Assembly (NCBI RefSeq): GCF_030433645.1
Contig: NZ_JAROCG010000001.1
Span: 682,001-746,000 of the forward strand
Origin: Arthrobacter burdickii
Lineage (GTDB): Bacteria > Actinomycetota > Actinomycetes > Actinomycetales > Micrococcaceae
DNA: 64,000 nt
Reading direction: 5' to 3'
Shown here: in pieces, positions 1 to 7,248 of the stretch
Position numbering within the stretch: the stretch's first letter is position 1
Layout: every line of letters starts with the position of its first letter
Translations under genes and position numbers: made by a program
The notes under the pieces: model-generated
The model's database searches: none
Told to the model about the DNA's origin: nothing
The model's input: only the letters and a program-made list of their open reading frames with translations

Positions 1-156
1 CTCGGTGAAGGCGTCCTTGGCGGCGTTGGCGCGGTCCACGTGTGCGTCGCCCAGGACCTCGCGTCGGACCGCCATGCCGCCGTCGTAGATGTCCTGGCTG
101 GTGGCGTCGGGCTGGACCACTCCGTTGCCGGAAGTGTCTCCGGTGGTGCTGCTCAT
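1..156 (-). CDS. pcaC: 4-carboxymuconolactone decarboxylase, N-terminal part (runs off the window)
   Basis: Only the first 52 codons are in the window; the gene continues past base 1. The enzyme decarboxylates gamma-carboxymuconolactone to beta-ketoadipate enol-lactone in protocatechuate catabolism. The visible part has a short variable leader and then the family's conserved N-terminal segment, with GMAVRREVLG at about residues 27-36 followed by DAHVDRAN. Its ATG overlaps the TGA of pcaD (ATGA), so it is translationally coupled as the last visible gene of the pobA-pcaHGBDC operon. The call rests on this conserved stretch plus position; the C-terminal decarboxylase core cannot be seen. Confidence 0.88.
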   Translation of the reverse strand, partial: MSSTTGDTSGNGVVQPDATSQDIYDGGMAVRREVLGDAHVDRANAAKDAFTE

Positions 157-1001
157 GCGCCTGCTTCCTTCGATCCCTGACGTGATTCCGCCCAGGAGAT
201 GAGGCTCCGCATCAGTTCCGCAACGTGCGCGGGCGCCTCGGCGGGAGCAAGATGCGCCACTCCCTCCAGCGTCACGGCCGTGGCGGTGCCCCCGCCGGCG
301 GTGATCCCTTCGGCTGTCTCCCCGGCCAGCGACGGCGGCGCCACACCGTCCAGGGCACCGGCGATCACCTGCGTGGGGACGCGGATGCCGCCCAGCTCCT
401 CGCGGACGTCGAAGGCGGCCAGTGCCTCGCAGCAGAAGGCGTAGCTGAAGCGGTCGGCGTCCCGCAGGGCGTGCAGGAGGCGGCTGCCGAGCTCCGCTTC
501 GCGGTCCAGGAAACCCGGGGCGAACCAGCGCTGCGCCGAGCCCTGGATCAGCACCGGCGTACCCTGGGCGCGCACGGTCCCGGCACGTTCCAGCCAGCTC
601 TCAGCAGTTCCGATCCGGGCCCCGCTGCACTGGACCGACAGGCTCCTGAGCCTGTCGCCGTGCTCGATCCCAAGCTGCAGGCCGGTGGCCCCGCCCAGGG
701 AGACCCCGGCGTAGTGGAAGGAGCGGCCGGGGGCGATGGAGTCCACGAGGTGCACCACGGCGTCGGCCAGGGCGGTGACGTCGAACGCCTCCGCCGCGGC
801 CGGTGAGACCCCGTGCCCGGGCAGGTCCCAGGCCACGACGTCGTAATCGGCGCCCAGCAGGGACGCGGCCCGCTCCCACAGGAGGGAGGACGTGCCGAGG
901 GACGGCCCCACCACCAGCAGGGGGTGGTCACCCAGGGGCCGCTGGGGCGAGAGCAGTACGGCTTTCAGGGAAGGTTCAGCCACGGCGGGCTCCATTCGCA
1001 T
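153..1001 (-). CDS. pcaD: 3-oxoadipate enol-lactonase
   Basis: An alpha/beta-hydrolase of 282 residues that hydrolyses beta-ketoadipate enol-lactone to beta-ketoadipate in the cytoplasm. The nucleophile elbow is GVSLGG near residue 100. An acid in the DGVAPP segment (about 219) and a histidine in GVAHLAP (about 250) complete the triad, and the oxyanion-side segment GPSLGTSS is near residue 33. The length fits the family. The start overlaps the end of pcaB by about 26 bases; a second ATG two codons in (995) would still overlap. The stop overlaps pcaC as ATGA. In some relatives PcaD is fused to PcaC; here the two are separate but coupled genes. Confidence 0.92.
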   Translation of the reverse strand: MRMEPAVAEPSLKAVLLSPQRPLGDHPLLVVGPSLGTSSLLWERAASLLGADYDVVAWDLPGHGVSPAAAEAFDVTALADAVVHLVDSIAPGRSFHYAGVSLGGATGLQLGIEHGDRLRSLSVQCSGARIGTAESWLERAGTVRAQGTPVLIQGSAQRWFAPGFLDREAELGSRLLHALRDADRFSYAFCCEALAAFDVREELGGIRVPTQVIAGALDGVAPPSLAGETAEGITAGGGTATAVTLEGVAHLAPAEAPAHVAELMRSLISWAESRQGSKEAGA

Positions 1002-2499
1002 CGGTAGCGGGGAAGTCGGTCGCCGGGAAGTCGGTCGCGGAGGAGGGGACGGGACCCGGGGAGGCGAAGTCGGGGAAGGCAGCCAGGATACGCCGGGAGA
1101 TCTCCGCAGCCTGACCGAGGTAACCGGCGGGATCCAGGAGCTCCTCCAGCTGGAGGTCGGTCAGCAGGCCCGCCGGCACCGCGGCCCGGAGGAGGGTGCG
1201 GTAGGCGGCGCCCTGCTCCGCCGGCGGCGCCTGCAGCGTCCGGTCCACCACGGCCTGGAGCTGCTGCTTGCCGCTGCGGCCGTCCTTCTCCTCGAGCAGG
1301 GGGGCCACCGCAGCGTGGACGCCTTCGGCCAGCAGCAGCGGACCGGCGAGGTCCAGGTTGCGGCACATGGCGTCGGGGAAGACCTGCAGGCCTTCCGTGA
1401 GTTCCCGGATCTGGCGGGCGGCGCCGAGGGCCAGGGCCAGGAGCTGCCGGAGTGCGGGCCACTCGGCATGCCACGCGCCATCGGGCCGTTCATCGTTGAA
1501 GGTGGCGGCCGCCAGATGCAGCTGGGCGGCCAGGTTCGGTGCCTGCAGGGCGGCGCTGCGGACCAGCACCGACAGGACGGGGTTCTGCTTCTGGGGCATC
1601 GCCGAGGAGACGCCCCGGCCGGCGGCGCGCGGTTCGGCCAGCTCCGCGACCTCGGGCCTGCTGAGGAACAGGACATCCGCCGCGATCTTGCCCAGGGCAT
1701 CCAGCACTGCTGCCAGGGCGTCACCCAGCGACGTGACCGCCAGGCGGTTCGTGTGCCACGGTGCGGGGGCGGTGGCGAGGCCCAGCTGCCGGGCCAGGGC
1801 GTCGGCCAGGCTGAACGGCGTGGCGGACGAGCCGGCGGTGAGGGCGGTTCCGGCGGCCAGCGTACCGGCGGCACCGCCGAACTGGACCGGGAGCTCCAGG
1901 TTCTCCAGCCGGCGTCCTGCGGCGGCGACGCCGTGGAACCACTGCGCGGCGCGGAGCCCGAAGGTGTAGGGCAGGGAGTGCTGCGTCAGGCTCCTGGCCA
2001 CGCACAGCGTCTCCCCGTGCTGTTCGGCGAGGACCGCGAGCGCCGCCGTCGTGCCCTCCAGGTCCCCGAGGAGCGCGTCCACGCTGGTGCGGGCCACCAG
2101 CATCAGCGCCGTGTCCAGCACGTCCTGGCTGGTCAGCGAGGCGTGGACCGCCTGTCCGGCACCGGTGCCGGCGGTGTCCAGTGCAGCGACCTGTGCCCGC
2201 AGGTCCGCCACGAGGGGGATCACCGGGTTGCCGCCGTCCTGGGCGCGGATCGCGATGCCGGAGGCGTCATACCGGTCCGGGTCGGCTGCAGCAGCCACGA
2301 CGGCGGCGGACCCGGCGGGCGCGAGGCCGGCCTCCTCCAGCACGGCGGCCCAGCCAGACTCGACGGCGAGGAGAGCCGCGAGCACGGCGGTGTCCCCCGC
2401 CAGCAGCGTCACCCGGGGTGACGCGGAGACCGGGCGGAGCAGGCCGACGTCGGCTGCCCGGCCGGAAGGAACCGTCGGCAGGGCGGTGGAATCCGTCAC
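976..2499 (-). CDS. pcaB: 3-carboxy-cis,cis-muconate cycloisomerase
   Basis: A fumarase/aspartase-superfamily enzyme of 507 residues that closes 3-carboxymuconate to gamma-carboxymuconolactone. The superfamily signature is seen as SSAMPQKQNP near residue 300 (consensus GSSxMPxKxN), and TSQDVLDTALM near residue 120 is the second conserved substrate loop. I chose the GTG at 2499 because it overlaps the pcaG stop as GTGA and begins just before the conserved N-terminus. The reading frame stays open upstream to 3168, but that part only shadows pcaG. The C-terminal tail is proline/serine/alanine-rich and somewhat longer than in compact homologues. Confidence 0.92.
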   Translation of the reverse strand: MTDSTALPTVPSGRAADVGLLRPVSASPRVTLLAGDTAVLAALLAVESGWAAVLEEAGLAPAGSAAVVAAAADPDRYDASGIAIRAQDGGNPVIPLVADLRAQVAALDTAGTGAGQAVHASLTSQDVLDTALMLVARTSVDALLGDLEGTTAALAVLAEQHGETLCVARSLTQHSLPYTFGLRAAQWFHGVAAAGRRLENLELPVQFGGAAGTLAAGTALTAGSSATPFSLADALARQLGLATAPAPWHTNRLAVTSLGDALAAVLDALGKIAADVLFLSRPEVAELAEPRAAGRGVSSAMPQKQNPVLSVLVRSAALQAPNLAAQLHLAAATFNDERPDGAWHAEWPALRQLLALALGAARQIRELTEGLQVFPDAMCRNLDLAGPLLLAEGVHAAVAPLLEEKDGRSGKQQLQAVVDRTLQAPPAEQGAAYRTLLRAAVPAGLLTDLQLEELLDPAGYLGQAAEISRRILAAFPDFASPGPVPSSATDFPATDFPATDANGARRG

Positions 2500-3062
2500 T
2501 GGAAGTCCAGGAACACTGTTTCGCCTTCGCCCTGGAGTCGGACGTCCCAGGTGAGGCCGCCGTCGGGATCCCGACGGGCGAGAAGGGTCCTGCGGCGCTC
2601 GGGCTCGAGCGACGCCAGCAGCGGGTCCCGGGCCAGTGCCTCCTCGTTCTCCGGGAGGTAGATGCGGGTGAAGAGGCGGTTGGTCAGGCCGCGCGCGAAG
2701 ATGGCCACCGAGATGAACGGTGCTGCCCCGGGGGAGGTGGGGCCCGGATCGACGGTGGTGAAGGTGAACACGCCGCTGTAGCCGACGGCGCTGCGGCCCC
2801 AGCCCGTGAAGGTGTAGCCGTCGCGGCGCAGCGACCCTGTCCTCTGGACGATCCTGCCGTCGGCGTCCGGCTGCCAGATCTCCAGGATGGCGTCCGGCAC
2901 TGTCTCTCCGGCGCCGTCGTACACGGTGCCGGAGAGGCGGATCGAGCCGGCCAGTCCGGGGGCGAGGAGTTCGTTGTCCTTCTCGAACGGCAGCGCGTAC
3001 CCGTAGAACGGGCCCACGGTCTGGCCGGGGGTGGGGACGAGCTGGGTGATCGGGTTGCTCAT
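2496..3062 (-). CDS. pcaG: Protocatechuate 3,4-dioxygenase, alpha subunit
   Basis: The 188-residue non-metal-binding subunit of the intradiol ring-cleavage dioxygenase. It starts with the family-typical TPGQTVGPFYGYALP segment (residues 11-25) and carries the beta-sandwich core EIWQPDADG (about 61-69) and the conserved YTFTGWGR and RIYLP stretches. It pairs with PcaH to open protocatechuate to 3-carboxy-cis,cis-muconate. It lies 6 bases downstream of pcaH and its TGA overlaps the pcaB GTG start, so expression of the subunits and the next enzyme is coupled. Confidence 0.94.
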   Translation of the reverse strand: MSNPITQLVPTPGQTVGPFYGYALPFEKDNELLAPGLAGSIRLSGTVYDGAGETVPDAILEIWQPDADGRIVQRTGSLRRDGYTFTGWGRSAVGYSGVFTFTTVDPGPTSPGAAPFISVAIFARGLTNRLFTRIYLPENEEALARDPLLASLEPERRRTLLARRDPDGGLTWDVRLQGEGETVFLDFQ

Positions 3063-3068
3063 GTCTGC

Positions 3069-3938
3069 CTATTCGCTGTCGTCGCCTGCGGTACCAAGTG
3101 CTTCGTTCTCCGTCCAGGTCCGCTTCGGGCCGGTCAGGACGATGTCCCAGTTGTATCCCAGCGCCCACTCGGGTCCCGTCAGGTCGTGGTCGTAGTTCGC
3201 CACCAGCCGGTCGCGGGCGTCCTGGTCCACGATGGTCTGGTAAATGGGATCGAGCGGAAAGAGCTGGTCACCCGGGAAGTACATCTGCGTGATGATGCGC
3301 TGCGTGAACTCGGTACCGAACAGGGAGAAGTGGATGTGGGCGGGCCGCCAGGCGTTCAGGTGGTTCTTCCAGGGGTAGGCACCGGGCTTGATGGTGGTGA
3401 ACCGGTACGAGCCGTCGGGGCCCGTGATGCAGCGGCCGATGCCGGTGAAGTTGGGATCCAGCGGTGCCGGGTGCTGGTCGCGCTTGTGCATGTACCGGCC
3501 GGAGGCATTGGCCTGCCAGATCTCCACCAGCTGGCCGGCCACGGGCCGGCCGTCACCGTCGAGGACCTTGCCCGCCACGATGATCCGCTCGCCCTGGGGG
3601 TCCCCGTTGTGCTGGATCGTCAGGTCGGATTCCAGCGCGTGCACGTCCTGGTGGCCGAAGGCGGGCGAGAACAGCTCGATGGTCTCCGGGTCCGCGTGGT
3701 GGAGGCTCTTGGTGGGGTGCCGCAGGATGCTGCTGCGGTACGGCGGATAGTCCAGCCGCGGCTGGATCTCGGCCGGAGCGCCGTCCTTTCGGGCTCGCGC
3801 GTACGCGTCGGCCAGTCCATTGATCTCTGCACTGAGGTCCTGCTGGGTCTCCACGGCTGCGTCCAGGGGAGCGCGTGCTGCCGGGACCTCGGTAGCAGGT
3901 ACGAGCTTGTCCGTCGGGGCCTCGGTGTCGTGCGGCAC
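3069..3938 (-). CDS. pcaH: Protocatechuate 3,4-dioxygenase, beta (iron-binding) subunit
   Basis: The catalytic subunit of the intradiol dioxygenase, 289 residues, holding the non-haem Fe(III). Tyrosine and histidine ligands are expected in GRYMHKRDQHPAP (about 146-158) and in AHIHFSLFG plus the following QMYFPGDQ region. EIWQANASG is the core beta-strand signature. The start is a GTG preceded by a strong AAAGGAG ribosome site six bases upstream. The first 45 residues are a charged, alanine-rich extension, common in actinobacterial PcaH. The gene follows pobA after 46 bases, which is consistent with one transcript. Confidence 0.94.
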   Translation of the reverse strand: MPHDTEAPTDKLVPATEVPAARAPLDAAVETQQDLSAEINGLADAYARARKDGAPAEIQPRLDYPPYRSSILRHPTKSLHHADPETIELFSPAFGHQDVHALESDLTIQHNGDPQGERIIVAGKVLDGDGRPVAGQLVEIWQANASGRYMHKRDQHPAPLDPNFTGIGRCITGPDGSYRFTTIKPGAYPWKNHLNAWRPAHIHFSLFGTEFTQRIITQMYFPGDQLFPLDPIYQTIVDQDARDRLVANYDHDLTGPEWALGYNWDIVLTGPKRTWTENEALGTAGDDSE

Positions 3939-3984
3939 GGCCGGCTCCTTTCTGAAGGTTCGGGTGGGGGAGGTGGGATGGGGG

Positions 3985-5175
3985 TTAGTGCGGATCCGGC
4001 CAGCCGGTGTAGGCCTCCGCGAGGTAGGCCATGCCGTGCCGGGAGGAGACCACCGAGTTGAGTTCGCCGAGCTGGCGGGCCCGGGAGAAGTCGTTCGCGT
4101 CGGCGGGCGTGTGGAGCAGTGTCGTCATCCAGTAGGAGAACTGCTGGGCCTTCCAGACCCGGTCCAGCGCGCGATCGCTGTAGGTCTCCAGGAGGTGGTG
4201 CGACCGGGCGTTGTAGTGGCTGTCGAGTCCCTCGAAGAGGACCTGGACGTCGTGGATGGCCAGGTTGAGGCCCTTGGCGCCGGTTGGCGGCACGGTGTGT
4301 GCGGCGTCCCCGACCAGGAAGAGGTTGCCGTGGCGCATCGGCGTGGAGACGAAGCTGCGGAACGGCAGCACCATCTTGCTGATGATGGGCCCCTCCTTCA
4401 GTTCGAAGCCATTCCCGTTCACCCTGCCACGGAACTCGGCCCAGATCCTGTCGTCGTCCCAGCCGGCGACGTCCTCCCGGGGGTCGCACTGGAAGTACAT
4501 CCTCTGCACCGTCTCGGTGCGCTGGCTGATCAGGGCGAAGCCGTTGGCGGAATTGGCGTAGATGAGTTCGTCGGAGCTTCTGGGCGCCTCGGCGAGAATG
4601 CCGAACCAGGCGAAAGGGTACTCGTGGAAATACCACGTGCGCTGCGCTTCCGGCACGAGAGGCCGGCAGGAACTGCGCGAGCCATCCGCGCCCACCACGA
4701 AGTCGGCCCGGATCTCGAACTCTCCGCCCTCGGAGTCGGTGAACCAGACCTTCGGGCTGCCCTCCACATCGTGCACGCTCGTGTCGGTGACGCCGTAGCG
4801 CACGTCGCCGCCGTCGGCCGCCCGCCGGGCGGCGAGATCCAGGAAGACGTCGGTCTGCGGGTAGAGCCAGACCGACTCCCCGACCAGGTCCTTGAAATCG
4901 ACCCGGTGGCTCTCGCCGTGAAAGCGCAGCTCGATGCCGTCGTGCCTGTCGCCCTCGAGCAGCACGCGGTCCGAGACCCCGCTGTCCACCAGGAGGTTCA
5001 CCGTGCCGTGCTCCAGGATTCCCGCGCGGACGGTCCCGGCGATGTCCTGGTGGGTACGGACCTCGATGACGATGGATTCGACTCCCGCACGGGCCAGCAG
5101 GTGCGACAGCATCAGCCCCGCCGGACCGGCCCCCAGGATGGCCACCTGGGTGGAGAGGATCTTTCGCGCTGCCAT
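3985..5175 (-). CDS. pobA: 4-hydroxybenzoate 3-monooxygenase
   Basis: A flavoprotein hydroxylase of 396 residues that makes protocatechuate from 4-hydroxybenzoate with NAD(P)H and O2. It shows the FAD-binding dinucleotide fold AILGAGPAG (about residues 11-19), the DG motif in VVGADGSRSSCR (about 155-166) and the second FAD/ribityl motif GDAAHTVPPTGAKGLN (about 285-300). The frame is open to 5265, but the ATG at 5175 is chosen because it sits just before the conserved N-terminus. It is the first gene of the pob-pca operon, so the cluster takes 4-hydroxybenzoate to beta-ketoadipate without leaving the locus. The 195 bases before it form a divergent promoter region shared with the response-regulator gene. 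Confidence 0.94.
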   Translation of the reverse strand: MAARKILSTQVAILGAGPAGLMLSHLLARAGVESIVIEVRTHQDIAGTVRAGILEHGTVNLLVDSGVSDRVLLEGDRHDGIELRFHGESHRVDFKDLVGESVWLYPQTDVFLDLAARRAADGGDVRYGVTDTSVHDVEGSPKVWFTDSEGGEFEIRADFVVGADGSRSSCRPLVPEAQRTWYFHEYPFAWFGILAEAPRSSDELIYANSANGFALISQRTETVQRMYFQCDPREDVAGWDDDRIWAEFRGRVNGNGFELKEGPIISKMVLPFRSFVSTPMRHGNLFLVGDAAHTVPPTGAKGLNLAIHDVQVLFEGLDSHYNARSHHLLETYSDRALDRVWKAQQFSYWMTTLLHTPADANDFSRARQLGELNSVVSSRHGMAYLAEAYTGWPDPH

Positions 5176-5370
5176 GGTCTGTCTCGCTTCGTTGCGGGCC
5201 CGCAGGGCGTGCCGACTGGTACGCCTGCATCCAATCTGCAGCAGGCATCGGGTCCGCCGGAACACCGATTCCGTCCAATGGAAAAGAGGCGAACGCGGTT
5301 CGGCAGAAAATCGGGAGCACGGCCGCGATGCTCCCGGGCCCTTGTTCCATCATCTGGCAGTGTGGGAGCC

Positions 5371-6168
5371 ATGACATCCGACCCCGATTCGCGTGTTGCA
5401 CTCGTCATCGAAGATGACGCCGACGTGCGGCAGTTGCTGGTCATGACACTGGGCATGAACGGCTTCACCACTCTCGAGGCCGAGAACGGACGGCAGGGGG
5501 TCGCGCTCGTGCGGGAACGCCAGCCGGACCTCGTGACCCTCGATCTCAACCTCCCGGATATCGACGGCGTGGAGGTATGCCGTCAGATCCGTCCGCTGAC
5601 CGATGCCTACGTCATCATGATCACGGCACGGCAGGACGAGATCGACCGGCTGATCGGCCTCGAGATCGGCGCGGACGACTTCGTGGTCAAGCCCTTCAGC
5701 CCGCGCGAGGTCGGTGCGCGCGTGAACGCGATGTTCCGCCGTCCCCGGAGTACCGTCCGCAGCGTGTCGCAGCCCCTGCTGGTGGCCGGAGGTGAGGTGC
5801 GAGACGCGCCGCAGGTGGCCGCCACGACGACGGTTGCACCGCCGGAACAGGTGGAGGGGCTGCTGGTCCATGGGCCGATCAGCATCGATACCGAGGGCCG
5901 GATCGCGATGCTCGACGGGGTCGAGCTGCCGCTGACGCGGATCGAGTTCGACCTCCTGGCCACGCTCGTATCCGGGCCGCGCCGGGTGTGGCAGCGGGAG
6001 ACCTTGCTCGCCCGCATCTGGGGTGACGGCTGGGTCAACGACCAGCACCTCGTCGAGGTGCACATCCGGAACCTGCGGAAGAAGCTGAACGAGGACACGA
6101 AGGCGCCGCGGTTCATCCGCACCGTGCGCGGTGTCGGCTATCGGATGATGCCGCCCAGCGCGGACTGA
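5371..6168 (+). CDS. OmpR-family two-component response regulator
   Basis: A 265-residue DNA-binding response regulator. The receiver domain (about 10-120) has the acidic pair in VIEDDADV, the phospho-accepting aspartate in LVTLDLNLPD, the conserved Thr in MITARQD and the Lys in VVKPFSP. A 40-residue linker leads to a winged-helix effector domain (about 165-260) with LTRIEFDLL and the C-terminal hairpin RTVRGVGYRM. No histidine kinase gene is adjacent. The gene is divergent from pobA, and its last 31 bases overlap the end of the convergent Hpt-like gene. Whether it controls the pca operon is inference from position only. Confidence 0.93.
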   Translation: MTSDPDSRVALVIEDDADVRQLLVMTLGMNGFTTLEAENGRQGVALVRERQPDLVTLDLNLPDIDGVEVCRQIRPLTDAYVIMITARQDEIDRLIGLEIGADDFVVKPFSPREVGARVNAMFRRPRSTVRSVSQPLLVAGGEVRDAPQVAATTTVAPPEQVEGLLVHGPISIDTEGRIAMLDGVELPLTRIEFDLLATLVSGPRRVWQRETLLARIWGDGWVNDQHLVEVHIRNLRKKLNEDTKAPRFIRTVRGVGYRMMPPSAD

Positions 6169-6566
6169 AATTCCGTTCCGAGGCGCTGCAGCCGCACGGC
6201 GAGCGCGGGGTGTTCCGAGGGCTCATCGAGGAGTTCCAGGGCTGAGGACGAGGCTTCCACGAGCCGGAGCGCTCCCACCATCGAGGCGCTCGCCTTCAGG
6301 CTGAGGAGTGCGACGACGGCGGCGTCGGCGTCGCGCGCGGCGAGAGCGGCCTCGACCGCGCGGATCCGCTGCGGAAGCATCTCTCCGAACAGCTCGGCGA
6401 ACCGGACCGCGCACGCCTGACTGGAGAGCTCTGTCCCCAGGCCGTCGAGGATCCGCGGGTCGAGCACGGGAAGCTGCACAGGGGTCCTGTCGGTTGCGGT
6501 CTGGCCCGGTTGCCGTACGCCGGTCTGAGATCCGGAGGGAACGGAGGGAAGGCCGATCGTCGTCAC
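6138..6566 (-). CDS. Hpt-like protein lacking the phospho-accepting histidine
   Basis: A 142-residue protein whose C-terminal 100 residues look like a histidine phosphotransfer (Hpt) four-helix bundle, from FAELFGEMLPQRIRAVEAAL through the active helix to LQRLGTEFQSAL. The family motif AHxLKGSxxxxGA is present only as LLSLKASASMVGA (about residues 87-99): the histidine position is leucine. It therefore cannot act as an ordinary phosphorelay protein and may be a docking or inhibitory partner of a receiver domain. The first 33 residues are low-complexity. Its 3' end overlaps the response regulator by 31 bases on the opposite strand, an arrangement that can couple the two by antisense. Confidence 0.7.
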   Translation of the reverse strand: MTTIGLPSVPSGSQTGVRQPGQTATDRTPVQLPVLDPRILDGLGTELSSQACAVRFAELFGEMLPQRIRAVEAALAARDADAAVVALLSLKASASMVGALRLVEASSSALELLDEPSEHPALAVRLQRLGTEFQSALGGIIR

Positions 6567-7248
6567 GCCTGCTCCTTGTGCTGCCGCTAGTTCCTGCTGA
6601 TCCCATCCCGTCCGGCGGAATGCGGCGGTGGAAGCTGCCTGCCGGCTCCGGTGGACGGTCCGGGGCCGGCAGGAAGATCTCGGAGTACTTGCTCCTGACC
6701 TCTAGTCTGGTCGGCGTCGTTCAATGGCGCCGTAGCCGAAGGGCGAAAGAAAACCGAAGAAAGAGCGAAGGCTGCTCGGCATGCCACCCGGCGGACGGGC
6801 AGGAGAAAAGCCCTCCCGTCCGGGGGGACAGGTCGTGGATGACGCTCGAGCAGCGGACCTGGTGAGGTCTTCATCAGAGCTCCTATCCGAAGAAAGCCGT
6901 GGACCCGCCCATCAGCCCGCAGCCGATGTTTCCGGTCAAACCCGGTCTAGTTCCGCAATGGGTGGGGGATTTGGGATGGTCTGGCTGGTTAATGGGGCGG
7001 GACCCGACTGCAGCCACTCACTGCAGTCAGGCCCCTGTTTCGGTGTGCAGCAGGTATCGCGCCCTACGGTGCGCACCGAAATCTGTAGTGCCGCCTCATC
7101 GGGCGACCTGTCTATTTCCTGCGTAGAGCAGGTACGAGGCTCAGCCCTGGACTACCGGTGCTGGAGGTCGAATCCTCAAAAGAGTGGGCGACGGCCTCCA
7201 CGTACTCCGCGAGGCGTGTGGAGTACGGAGGATCAGGAGGTTTGGCCA
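6567..7248. other. Non-coding stretch with several hairpins
   Basis: I see no convincing gene here. It contains a perfect 8-bp inverted repeat GACTGCAG/CTGCAGTC (7006-7013 and 7021-7028) and an 11-bp stem with one G-T pair (7038-7048 with 7071-7081, arms TTTCGGTGTGC and GCGCACCGAAA). It also holds an 8-bp stem CGGACGGG/CCCGTCCG near 6791-6827. A short stretch near 7125-7175 has a tRNA-like T-loop but does not fold into a tRNA. Confidence 0.5.
7195..7231 (-). terminator. Hairpin after the rhamnosidase gene, probable terminator
   Basis: Arms 7195-7208 (CCTCC plus GTACTCC, with a 2-base bulge) and 7220-7231 pair over 12 bp. The hairpin starts about 17 bases after the stop codon of the GH78 gene on the minus strand. 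The U-run that follows is short (four), so termination strength is uncertain. Confidence 0.5.

Noticed and set aside
7105..7180. tRNA-like segment with a GTCGAAT loop and TAGAGC
   Set aside because: The distance from the D-arm-like to the T-arm-like part is too long, the T stem has a mismatch, and no acceptor stem pairs. At most a degraded remnant.
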